Shown here one piece after another: positions 8,700 to 16,579 of a stretch of 64,000 nucleotides of DNA (its first letter is position 1; each line of letters starts with the position of its first letter). The stretch is from Hungatella sp. (lineage in GTDB: Bacteria; Bacillota; Clostridia; Lachnospirales; Lachnospiraceae). The translations under genes were made by a program, and so were the position numbers. The DNA lies in the NCBI GenBank assembly GCA_009712635.1, contig WASS01000020.1:62001-126000 (forward strand), in the 5' to 3' direction. The notes under the pieces are model-generated. The model did not search any database. It saw nothing but the letters and a program-made list of their open reading frames with translations, and was not told the DNA's origin.

Positions 8700-9443
8700 A
8701 TGAGTGAAGTAAATGACAGAAACTTAAATAAAAAGATAAAAGAAGAGATGACGGACTACTGGTCCTCACGGGCAGAGTTATTTAATGAACTGAAAATACA
8801 GGAGCTGAATTCTGATATGCGCGGGCGATGGCTGAAGGAGCTTCAAACCTACCTTCCTGCTGAAAAAGGTCTTAAAATACTGGATATTGGTACAGGAACA
8901 GGTTTTTTCTGCTTTTTACTTGGTGCGGAAGGCCATGATCTGACGGGTATTGATCTCACTGAGAAAATGATCCTGGAAGCAAAAAAATCATCGGCTATTC
9001 TTGGGATACCTGCTGAATTTCATGTGATGGATGGGGAGATGCCGGATTTTCCGGATAACAGCTTCGATGCGATTGTCACCCGCAATGTGGCATGGACATT
9101 GCCGGATCTTAAAAAAGCTTATGAGAATTGGCATAAGCTTTTAAAAGAGGATGGCGTACTCATTAATTTTGACGGAGATTACAGCAGAGAGAATGAACAG
9201 CAAAAACTTCCGGAAAATCATGCACATTCAAAGATTACACAGGAACAGTGGAGCGCATATGAGCATTTAAAGACGGAACTGCGTCCCATCTCAAATCCAA
9301 GACCTGCATGGGACGTTCAGCTTCTGAAATCTGCAGGATTTAAGGAGATCAGGCTGGATGAACAGGTGGGAGACAGAATTTACAGTGAAATAAACCAATT
9401 CTATAATCCTACCCCTATTTTCACAATAGCAGCAAGAAAATAA
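8700..9443 (+). CDS. Class I SAM-dependent methyltransferase (second of two in the transporter operon)
   Basis: A 247-aa cytoplasmic protein. The ATG at 8700 follows GGAGGAG by 9 nt; a TTG at 8682 is the alternative. Motif I LDIGTGTGF is followed by GIDLTEKM. The segment IVTRNVAWTL, the late RPAWD and the ending TPIFTIAARK mirror the methyltransferase at 2773-3507, so the two are diverged paralogues with the same ancestral function. It closes the operon 24 nt after the binding protein. Two related methyltransferases around one importer suggest sequential methylation or a heterodimer acting on the transported molecule. The acceptor is unknown. Confidence 0.85.
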   Translation: MSEVNDRNLNKKIKEEMTDYWSSRAELFNELKIQELNSDMRGRWLKELQTYLPAEKGLKILDIGTGTGFFCFLLGAEGHDLTGIDLTEKMILEAKKSSAILGIPAEFHVMDGEMPDFPDNSFDAIVTRNVAWTLPDLKKAYENWHKLLKEDGVLINFDGDYSRENEQQKLPENHAHSKITQEQWSAYEHLKTELRPISNPRPAWDVQLLKSAGFKEIRLDEQVGDRIYSEINQFYNPTPIFTIAARK

Positions 9444-9485
9444 TAGCAGATTGAGTTACACCAGGTGTTTCTCCTCCATACATGC

Positions 9486-9531
9486 TTGACCTGCCGATGA
9501 TGTTGAATTAATATGGTTTTAATTGTATAAT
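9486..9531 (+). promoter_or_regulatory. Two overlapping sigma-A promoters before the GntR gene
   Basis: TTGACC (9486-9491), 17 nt, TAATAT (9509-9514) and TTGAAT (9503-9508), 17 nt, TATAAT (9526-9531) both fit the vegetative consensus. A perfect dyad ACACCAGGTGT lies just upstream at 9458-9468 and could be an operator. Confidence 0.6.
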
Positions 9532-9563
9532 ATTACTAAGCATTTCAGAAGCAGGAGGAAAAG

Positions 9564-10259
9564 ATGTTCAGCCCAATTAAAAACACGAAGGTTTATGAAC
9601 AGGTAATGGATCAGATCAGGGAAATGATTGACAATGGAGTTTTGAAAAAAGGAGACAAGCTTCCTTCTGAGAGAGATTTAGTTGAAGAATTACAGGTGAG
9701 CAGAGCGTCAATCCGGGAAGCTCTTCGGGCATTGGAAGTCATTGGATTAATCGAATGCAGGCAGGGAGAAGGAAATTTTATTAAATCAAGCTTTCAGGAT
9801 AATTTGTTTGAACCTTTATCAATCATGTATACGCTGGAAGGAACCAATCCGGAAGACATACTGGAATTAAGAAAGATTATGGAAGTAGAGGCTTCCGGTC
9901 TGGCTGCTAAGAGAATAACAGATGAACAATTAGGCGAATTAAAAGAGATCATGGAGCGGTTTGAAAACTGTACAGATGAAAAAATGAATGCAATGATTGA
10001 TAAAGAGCTGCATTATAAGATTGCAGAATACTCAGGAAATGTGTTGATTTTTAACATTTTAAGAACCGTTTCACATCTGGTAGATGATTTTATCAAAGAT
10101 ACCAGGAAATTAATCATAGCGGACCAGGAAAAGAAAAAAGAACTACTGTTACAACATAAGGAAATCTATCTGGCGATTGAGATGCACAGCTCTGTTGCAG
10201 CACGTAAAGCGATGCGTCAGCATCTTGATTACACCAACAAGTATATTAAAATGATCTGA
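9564..10259 (+). CDS. GntR/FadR-family transcriptional regulator (LctA/LldR-like)
   Basis: A 231-aa regulator preceded by AGGAGG. Residues 10-75 are the GntR winged helix (KLPSERDLVEEL, SRASIREALRALEVIGLIE, QGEGNFI). Residues 95-225 form an all-helical FCD ligand domain. FadR-subfamily proteins of this shape control lactate, pyruvate or glycolate genes. In Acetobacterium woodii a GntR regulator (LctA) begins the lct operon, and here the lctBCD-like genes follow after one intervening gene. The dyad TGGTCAGACCA before etfB is a good candidate target. The stop overlaps the next frame, so it is probably co-transcribed with xdhC. Confidence 0.85.
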   Translation: MFSPIKNTKVYEQVMDQIREMIDNGVLKKGDKLPSERDLVEELQVSRASIREALRALEVIGLIECRQGEGNFIKSSFQDNLFEPLSIMYTLEGTNPEDILELRKIMEVEASGLAAKRITDEQLGELKEIMERFENCTDEKMNAMIDKELHYKIAEYSGNVLIFNILRTVSHLVDDFIKDTRKLIIADQEKKKELLLQHKEIYLAIEMHSSVAARKAMRQHLDYTNKYIKMI

Positions 10260-10276
10260 TGATAAGGAGAAAAAAC

Positions 10277-11323
10277 ATGTTGGAACTATACAAAGCGATT
10301 GCAGACTGCGAATCCAATAGAAGAAATATGGTTGCGACAGTGATAGATGGAGAAGCATTGGGACAGAAGGCATTATTTTCTGATAAGATGCTTATTTGTG
10401 AGTCGAAAGAATCCGGTTATTTTTCTGGGCAAGCTGAAACGATCTGGAACATGGCAAGTGACAAAGATCAATGCAAAAAAGGCATGATTACACTTGATGG
10501 CAGGCGCATTTACTGCGACTGGCTGGGCCAGGAGATTCATCTGGCGATATGCGGCGCAGGTCATGTCTCAATTCCGGTGATACAGATTGGTCTCATGATG
10601 GGGTGTGAAGTCACCGTGCTTGAAGACCGCCCCCAATTTGCAGATAATGCAAGGCGGGCAGGAGCGACAACGGTTATTTGTGAACCATTTGAGCAGGGAC
10701 TGAACCAGGTGGCGGGCAGCAGTAATACGTATTTTGTTATTGTAACAAGAGGCCACCGCTATGATCAGACGTGTCTGGAACTGATTGCCAGGAAAAAACA
10801 TGCCTATATTGGAATGATTGGAAGCCGGGCACGGGTGGCAAAGGTAAAAGAGACTGCATTGTTAAACGGCTGCGATAAGGCAGTCCTTGATCAGTTATAC
10901 AGTCCCATCGGCCTGAGTATCAATGCGGAAACTCCGGTTGAAATCGGAGTTGCTATTATGGCAGAGATCATTGAAGTGAAAAACAAGAAGATGCGCTCCA
11001 GCGGATATTCCAAAGATATATTGCATGCCATTTTGAAGCCGGAAGAAAAAACTGGACGAAATGTTCTGGTTACCATTGTGGCAAGAAAGGGGTCAGCTCC
11101 CCGGGAGGTTGGCACAAAAATGCTGGTAACGCCGGAAGGAAGGTGTATTGGAACCATTGGCGGCGGTTGTATGGAGTCAGAGGTTCTTCAGATCGCATTC
11201 CAGATGCTTCACAGTGACAGGGAGAAGTCCCAGCTTTTTCATGTGGACATGACCGGAGCAGATGCAGAAGAGGAAGGCATGGTGTGCGGCGGGGTTATTG
11301 ATGTATTATTAGAAGTGATCTGA
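10277..11323 (+). CDS. XdhC family protein with permuted domain order
   Basis: A 348-aa protein starting at the ATG at 10277 (AAGGAG 7 nt upstream). XdhC proteins deliver and protect molybdenum cofactor for xanthine dehydrogenase-like or CoxL-type hydroxylases. The Rossmann XdhC_C domain (ICGAGHVSIP at residues 91-100, then EDRPQFADNARRAG; GMIGSRARV) comes first. An intact XdhC_CoxI domain (GSAPREVGTKMLV; GTIGGGCMESEV; ending CGGVIDVLLE) comes last. The usual order is the reverse. Residues 1-85 may be a decayed first XdhC_CoxI copy (VATVIDGEALGQK). No molybdenum hydroxylase is visible nearby, so its client is unknown. A strong terminator follows. Confidence 0.85.
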   Translation: MLELYKAIADCESNRRNMVATVIDGEALGQKALFSDKMLICESKESGYFSGQAETIWNMASDKDQCKKGMITLDGRRIYCDWLGQEIHLAICGAGHVSIPVIQIGLMMGCEVTVLEDRPQFADNARRAGATTVICEPFEQGLNQVAGSSNTYFVIVTRGHRYDQTCLELIARKKHAYIGMIGSRARVAKVKETALLNGCDKAVLDQLYSPIGLSINAETPVEIGVAIMAEIIEVKNKKMRSSGYSKDILHAILKPEEKTGRNVLVTIVARKGSAPREVGTKMLVTPEGRCIGTIGGGCMESEVLQIAFQMLHSDREKSQLFHVDMTGADAEEEGMVCGGVIDVLLEVI

Positions 11324-11335
11324 ATCTGATGGTAC

Positions 11336-11385
11336 AAGGTCAGAACGGCTTAAAATCAAAATGATGAGCCGCTCTGGCCTTTTTA
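11336..11385 (+). terminator. Rho-independent terminator after xdhC
   Basis: AAGGTCAGAACGGCT pairs with AGCCGCTCTGGCCTT with one mismatch and is followed by TTTT. It separates gntR-xdhC from the etf/lactate operon. Confidence 0.8.
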
Positions 11386-11457
11386 TTTTCATTTTTTTAC
11401 TATAATTTCTTAAAATGTATAGATGTTTTTTTAGAATTGTGATAATATGGCAATAAG

Positions 11458-11468
11458 TGGTCAGACCA
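11458..11468. promoter_or_regulatory. FadR/LldR-type operator before etfB
   Basis: A perfect dyad TGGTCAGACCA, the shape bound by GntR/FadR-family lactate and pyruvate regulators. It lies about 85 nt before the etfB start and just downstream of a possible -10 (TAATAT at 11443-11448). A second weak promoter, TTGTAT-16 nt-TTTAAT, ends at 11531. The upstream GntR is the obvious candidate protein (inference). Confidence 0.55.
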
Positions 11469-11553
11469 TTATACCAATAAAGCAATACAAATCCATATTA
11501 CGTTTGTATGATTTGCCACACTATATTTAATACATAGAAAGAGAGGGATACGA

Positions 11554-12342
11554 ATGGATATTTTAGTCTGTATCAAGCAGGTTCCGGATACATCAAAAGT
11601 TGAAGTGGATCCGGTAACTGGTGTTTTAAAAAGAGATGGTGTAGATTCAAAAATGAACCCCTATGACTTGTATGCTTTGGAAACCGCACTGAAAATGAAA
11701 GAGCAGCAGGGCGGATTGGTTAAGGTGATCAGCATGGGACCGCCTCAGGCGAAAGAGGTTATTAAAGAAGCATATATGATGGGGGCAGACGACGGGGCCT
11801 TAATAACGGACAGAAAGTTCGCGGGAGCAGATGTACTTGCTACCTCTTACACCATTTCCCAGGGCGTGAGAAAAATGGGGGATTTTGATCTTATCTTATG
11901 TGGAAAGCAGACAACAGATGGTGATACCGCTCAGGTAGGGCCAGAGATGGGGGAATATCTTGGAATTCCGCATATTACCAACGTTTTAAAGATTGTAGAA
12001 ATAAAAGAAAAATCAATCATAGTAGAAATGGATATGCCGGACACCATTGAAGTCGCCGAAATCCAGTTTCCATGTTTAATCACTGTGGAAAAAGATATTT
12101 TTCAGCCAAGGCTGCCATCTTACAAGAAAAAGTTAGAGGCAAAAGACAAGGAAATCAAAATCCTGACCATCAATGATTTTGAAGATAAAGATGAGATGAA
12201 ATATGGGTTAAATGGTTCCCCCACACAGGTAGAGCGAATATTCCCTCCATCTGTCAACGATGACAGAGAGTTATGGACTGGAACCGGCAATAAACTCAGC
12301 TTACAGATGGCATCAAAACTGAAAGAGTTAAAATTCATATAA
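11554..12342 (+). CDS. etfB: Electron transfer flavoprotein beta subunit (LctB-like)
   Basis: A 262-aa protein beginning [14 protein letters not shown], typical of EtfB. The ETF beta signature lies in the segment [13 protein letters not shown] ... [23 protein letters not shown], split around residues 148-190. The AMP/FAD-binding loop [21 protein letters not shown] is clear. EtfB pairs with EtfA and carries a bifurcating-type FAD. Here the gene order etfB-etfA-FAD dehydrogenase-lactate racemase matches lctBCD..F of Acetobacterium woodii, where the complex oxidises lactate with NAD+ at the expense of reduced ferredoxin. It is the first gene of this operon, and a GntR-type dyad lies upstream. 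Confidence 0.95.
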   Translation: MDILVCIKQVPDTSKVEVDPVTGVLKRDGVDSKMNPYDLYALETALKMKEQQGGLVKVISMGPPQAKEVIKEAYMMGADDGALITDRKFAGADVLATSYTISQGVRKMGDFDLILCGKQTTDGDTAQVGPEMGEYLGIPHITNVLKIVEIKEKSIIVEMDMPDTIEVAEIQFPCLITVEKDIFQPRLPSYKKKLEAKDKEIKILTINDFEDKDEMKYGLNGSPTQVERIFPPSVNDDRELWTGTGNKLSLQMASKLKELKFI

Positions 12343-12359
12343 AGAAGGGCGGGGATTTT

Positions 12360-13553
12360 ATGGGCAAGTTAATATGTAACCAGGAGAAAGTGAACGAGTC
12401 AAATATCGAAGAATTAATAAGAGTCTGTCCTTTTGGAGCAATTGAATACACGGACGGAAAAGTACAGGTAAATGCAGGCTGTAAGATGTGTAAGATATGT
12501 GTGAAAAAGGGTCCGGCAGGTGTCATGGAATTTGTTGAAACTGAGACAAAAAAAGTCGATAAGAGCCTGTGGAGAGGTATTGCCGTCTATGTTGATCATG
12601 TAGAAGGAACCATTCATCCGGTGACAATGGAGCTGATCGGAAAAGCCAGAGAGCTTGCCCTCGTTGTTGATTTTCCAGTGTATTGCGTTTTTATTGGTCA
12701 CAATATAAAAAAGAAATCAGAAGAGCTGCTGCATTACGGTGTGGATGAAGTCTTTGTATACGATAACAAAGAATTAAAGGATTTCAGAATTGAAACTTAT
12801 ACAGCAGCCATGGAAGACTTTATAAATAAAGTAAAACCATCTTCCATACTGGTGGGTGCCACAACCACAGGAAGATCTCTCGCTCCCAGAGTAGCTACCA
12901 GGTTCAGAACCGGATTAACTGCTGACTGTACCATACTTGAAATGAAGGAAAACACAGATCTTGTTCAGATCAGACCGGCCTTCGGCGGCAATATTATGGC
13001 TCAGATTATATGTCCCAACACAAGACCACAGATGGCAACGGTAAGATATAAGATTATGAATGCACCGGAAAGACAGAGGGATCCAAAAGGAACAATAACG
13101 ATATGTGATCTGGAACCGGAAAAATTAAAATCCCAGATAGAGGTTTTAAAGGTTACAAAGAAAAAAGTTGAAGAAAACATATCCGATGCAGAGGTGATCG
13201 TTGCAGTAGGCAGAGCCATAAAATCAGAAAAAGACATGGCTATGGTGCAGGATCTGGCAGATCTGCTCCATGCTCAGATTGCTGGAACAAGACCTCTTGT
13301 GGAGGCAGGGCTGATTCCGGCAAAGAAGCAGATTGGTCTTTCAGGGAGAACGGTGAAGCCAAAACTGATCATTGCCCTGGGAATATCGGGTGCCGTTCAG
13401 TTTGTGGCAGGAATGAATCACTCAGATCGTATTTTTGCTATCAATAAAGATGAAAACGCATCCATCTTTCATACAGCACATTATGGAATCGTAGGAGATA
13501 TTTATGAAATCGTGCCCCAGCTTGTAAAAGAATTAAAGTGTACAGGAGCGTAG
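12360..13553 (+). CDS. etfA: Electron transfer flavoprotein alpha subunit with iron-sulfur N-terminus (LctC-like)
   Basis: A 397-aa EtfA, longer than housekeeping EtfA because residues 1-60 form a ferredoxin-like extension: Cys23-Pro, then Cys41-x2-Cys44-x2-Cys47, enough for one [4Fe-4S] cluster. The ETF alpha body follows. The C-terminal FAD domain carries LSGRTVKPKLIIALGISGAVQF and the motif GMNHSDRIFAINKDENASIF. The extension is characteristic of bifurcating or confurcating ETFs such as LctC. It forms a complex with EtfB and the FAD dehydrogenase encoded next. The gene lies 17 nt after etfB with its own GGGCGGGG-type site. Confidence 0.95.
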   Translation: MGKLICNQEKVNESNIEELIRVCPFGAIEYTDGKVQVNAGCKMCKICVKKGPAGVMEFVETETKKVDKSLWRGIAVYVDHVEGTIHPVTMELIGKARELALVVDFPVYCVFIGHNIKKKSEELLHYGVDEVFVYDNKELKDFRIETYTAAMEDFINKVKPSSILVGATTTGRSLAPRVATRFRTGLTADCTILEMKENTDLVQIRPAFGGNIMAQIICPNTRPQMATVRYKIMNAPERQRDPKGTITICDLEPEKLKSQIEVLKVTKKKVEENISDAEVIVAVGRAIKSEKDMAMVQDLADLLHAQIAGTRPLVEAGLIPAKKQIGLSGRTVKPKLIIALGISGAVQFVAGMNHSDRIFAINKDENASIFHTAHYGIVGDIYEIVPQLVKELKCTGA

Positions 13554-13625
13554 TTAACAATTTATACATAGAATGCGGGTCGATTTATTGATAGAAAATT
13601 ACGAATCAAGGAGGGAATAAATGTG

Positions 13626-15023
13626 ATGGATTATAAAAAAATTGATACCGGAGACGTGGAATATCTGGTGACTCTGCTAGGCAGGGACAGAGTATTTACC
13701 GATGATGAAATTAATGATGACTTCAGTCATGATGAAATGGGCGGAATAAGCCGGAAGCCAGATGTACTGGTGGATGTTCTTACAACAGAAGAAGTATCAA
13801 AGATCATGAAATATGCCTATAACCACAGAATTCCTGTTGTAGCCAGAGGCTCAGGCACGGGTTTAGTGGGAGCATCCGTTCCGGTTTACGGCGGAATTAT
13901 GATCAATATGTCCAAGATGAACCGAATACTGGAAATAGATGAAGAAAATCTGACTCTCACTCTGGAACCGGGAGTCTTATTGATGGAAATCAGTGAATTT
14001 GTGGAAGAACATGATCTGTTTTATCCGCCAGATCCAGGTGAAAAATCGGCGACGATTGCCGGTAACATCAATACCAACGCAGGAGGCATGAGAGCGGTTA
14101 AGTATGGAGTTACCAGAGATTACGTGAGAGGACTGGAGGTTGTTCTTCCAAACGGGGAAATTCTTGAAATCGGTGGTAAGGTGGTAAAAAACTCCTCTGG
14201 CTATAGTATAAAAGACTTAATATGCGGGTCAGAAGGAACCCTTGGAATTGTAACAAAGGCCATTTTAAAACTGCTTCCGTTACCTAAAAAGGCGATATCC
14301 CTGTTAATTCCATTTCCCAGCCTGGATATGGCAATCAGTACGGTTCCCGAAATCGTGAAATCAAAAGCTGCTCCCACTGCCATAGAATTTATGCAGAGAG
14401 AAGTAATTCTGGCAGCTGAGGAATACTTAGGAAAGAAATTCCCTGACAATTCTTCCGATGCATATCTCTTACTGACATTTGACGGAAATACCAGGGAGGA
14501 AATCGAAAGGGCATATGAAAAAGTAGCGGATATCTGCCTGAAGGAAGGTGCCTGTGATGTATTTATTGTTGATACAGATGAGAGAAAGGACTCTGTCTGG
14601 TCTGCCAGAGGAGCATTTCTGGAAGCGGTGAAAGCATCAACAACAGATATGGATGAATGTGACGTTGTAGTTCCCAGAAATAAAGTTGCTGAATTTATTA
14701 AATATACCCACGAACTTCAAGACAGATTTCAGGTAAGAATCAGAAGTTTTGGTCATGCGGGAGATGGGAATCTGCATGTATACGTATTAAAGGATGAGCT
14801 TTCAGAGGAAGCCTGGAAGAAAAAACTTTCAGAAGTGTTTGAAGCCATGTATAGTAAATCAAGGGAGCTAAGCGGCCTGGTATCAGGAGAACATGGAATT
14901 GGTTTTGCAAAGAAAGCATATATGCTGGAACAATACAGTCAGGAATATGTAGAACTGATGAAAAATATAAAACTGGCATTTGATTCCAAAAATATTTTAA
15001 ACCCTGGGAAGATTTTTCAGTAA
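13626..15023 (+). CDS. lctD: FAD-linked D-lactate dehydrogenase / GlcD-type oxidase (LctD-like)
   Basis: A 465-aa flavoprotein. AAGGAGGG precedes both a GTG at 13623 and an ATG at 13626; I chose the ATG. The FAD_binding_4 domain contains [18 protein letters not shown] and [28 protein letters not shown] (split for length as [13 protein letters not shown] then [13 protein letters not shown]). The C-terminal FAD-oxidase domain has [14 protein letters not shown] and [11 protein letters not shown] with the metal-site histidines. It oxidises lactate to pyruvate and passes electrons to the EtfAB complex encoded directly upstream. A glycolate or 2-hydroxyacid substrate is the alternative; the neighbouring lactate racemase favours lactate. 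Confidence 0.92.
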   Translation: MDYKKIDTGDVEYLVTLLGRDRVFTDDEINDDFSHDEMGGISRKPDVLVDVLTTEEVSKIMKYAYNHRIPVVARGSGTGLVGASVPVYGGIMINMSKMNRILEIDEENLTLTLEPGVLLMEISEFVEEHDLFYPPDPGEKSATIAGNINTNAGGMRAVKYGVTRDYVRGLEVVLPNGEILEIGGKVVKNSSGYSIKDLICGSEGTLGIVTKAILKLLPLPKKAISLLIPFPSLDMAISTVPEIVKSKAAPTAIEFMQREVILAAEEYLGKKFPDNSSDAYLLLTFDGNTREEIERAYEKVADICLKEGACDVFIVDTDERKDSVWSARGAFLEAVKASTTDMDECDVVVPRNKVAEFIKYTHELQDRFQVRIRSFGHAGDGNLHVYVLKDELSEEAWKKKLSEVFEAMYSKSRELSGLVSGEHGIGFAKKAYMLEQYSQEYVELMKNIKLAFDSKNILNPGKIFQ

Positions 15024-15056
15024 ATCAATCTGATAAAAAGATCGTGAGGGAATCTT

Positions 15057-16331
15057 ATGGCCAAAATAAAAATACCATATTCAAATAGACTTTTAGAGGT
15101 TGAAATTCCAGATCATAATCTGGTTGGAATATTAGAATCAAAAGCCCATATTTATCACGCCAGTGGCAGTCAGGAGGAGATTGTAAACAGGGCTTTGGAT
15201 CACCCAATCGGAAGTCCATCCTTAGAAGAACTGGTTCGGGGAAAGAAAAACATGGTGATTATAACCAGTGATCATACCAGACCGGTTCCAAGCAAAGTGA
15301 CAATGCCAATCCTTCTTAAACGGATCAGGGCGGTAAATCCCCATATTGATATTAAGATCTTAATTGCTACCGGCTTTCACAGACCTGATACAACGGAAGA
15401 ACTGATTCACAAGTTTGGGCAGGAAATAGCAGACAATGAAGTGATCATCAATCATTTGTCAGAAGATGAAAACAGCGTAGTGAGAGTAGGAACGCTGCCT
15501 TCCGGCGGAGAACTCTGGCTTAATAAGCTGGCAATGGAAACGGAGTTATTGATATCTGAAGGATTTATAGAACCTCATTTTTTTGCGGGATTTTCTGGAG
15601 GAAGAAAGAGTGTACTTCCAGGCGTGGCATCGGCGAGAACCGTAATGGCAAACCATTGCTCCGAATTTATAGCGAGCGAGTACGCCAGGACGGGAATCAT
15701 TCATAACAATCCCATTCATAATGATATGCTTTATGCAGCCAGACAGGCAAAGCTTGCTTTTATACTGAATGTTGTGATTGACAGTGAAAAAAATATTATT
15801 AATGCCTTCGCAGGAGACAGCGAACTGGCACACGAAGAAGGCTGTAAATTTGTTATGAATCTGGCTTCCGTTAAGGCTGTAAAAGCTGATATTGCTATAA
15901 CCTCCAATGGAGGATATCCTCTTGACCAGAATGTATATCAGTCTGTGAAAGGAATGACGGCAGCAGAAGCTGTGTGCAAAGAGGGCGGGGTTATTATTAT
16001 GGTCTCGGCCTGTAATGATGGGCATGGAGGTAAATCCTTTTATGAAAACATGGCAAATGCAAAGAGTCCGGAAGAAGTACTTAACCGTGTGATGAAAACC
16101 GGAAGAAATGAAACAATACCGGATCAATGGGAGTTCCAGATTCTTGCACGAATACTTAAAAAGCATACAGTCATACTTGTTTCGGATCTATGTGATCCGG
16201 AAATGATTAAAAAAATGCATATGCAGCATGCTTATACATTTGAAGAAGCACTTAAGAGGGCTGTAGAAATAAAGGGGCCAGATGCGGACATAACAGTCAT
16301 ACCCGATGGGGTGGGAGTAGTAGTGAAATGA
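15057..16331 (+). CDS. larA: LarA-type nickel-pincer lactate racemase
   Basis: A 424-aa protein of the LarA family, which interconverts D- and L-lactate using a nickel-pincer nucleotide. The key residues of the Lactiplantibacillus plantarum enzyme are all present, and the numbering coincides: the DHTR motif at 72-75, His108 (GFHRP), His174 (EPHFFAGFSGGRK), Lys184 that binds the cofactor, and His200. The gene follows lctD by 33 nt, as lctF follows the lct genes of Acetobacterium woodii, so it would convert L-lactate to the isomer used by LctD. The cofactor genes larB, larC and larE are not in the window. Other LarA paralogues use different 2-hydroxyacids, so lactate is inferred from context. 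Confidence 0.88.
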   Translation: MAKIKIPYSNRLLEVEIPDHNLVGILESKAHIYHASGSQEEIVNRALDHPIGSPSLEELVRGKKNMVIITSDHTRPVPSKVTMPILLKRIRAVNPHIDIKILIATGFHRPDTTEELIHKFGQEIADNEVIINHLSEDENSVVRVGTLPSGGELWLNKLAMETELLISEGFIEPHFFAGFSGGRKSVLPGVASARTVMANHCSEFIASEYARTGIIHNNPIHNDMLYAARQAKLAFILNVVIDSEKNIINAFAGDSELAHEEGCKFVMNLASVKAVKADIAITSNGGYPLDQNVYQSVKGMTAAEAVCKEGGVIIMVSACNDGHGGKSFYENMANAKSPEEVLNRVMKTGRNETIPDQWEFQILARILKKHTVILVSDLCDPEMIKKMHMQHAYTFEEALKRAVEIKGPDADITVIPDGVGVVVK

Positions 16332-16336
16332 ATCAG

Positions 16337-16368
16337 GGAAAGGAGTTCTCCAAAGAGAACTCCTTTCC
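16337..16368 (+). terminator. Terminator after the lactate operon
   Basis: GGAAAGGAGTTCTC and GAGAACTCCTTTCC form a perfect 14-bp stem with a 4-nt loop. The following T content is only moderate, but it ends the etfB-larA operon. Confidence 0.7.
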
Positions 16369-16579
16369 TATTTGGCTTTCATGATCATTATGTATTTACG
16401 CTTAAAGGTCTATTTTATCATAATGATTGCTATTATCAAATAATTAATAAAAAGTTTATTTGCATTGGGAACGGATGTTCTATATACTGGTAGCATATAA
16501 AATCATTGGTATCTGATTTTATATTTTAGGTATATTATAGACAGATGGTCATTATAAAGAAACGAGAGGAGAGAATCAT

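Noticed and set aside
15546-16166. 206-aa minus-strand frame inside larA
   Set aside because: Antisense to larA, whose catalytic residues are intact; no independent support.
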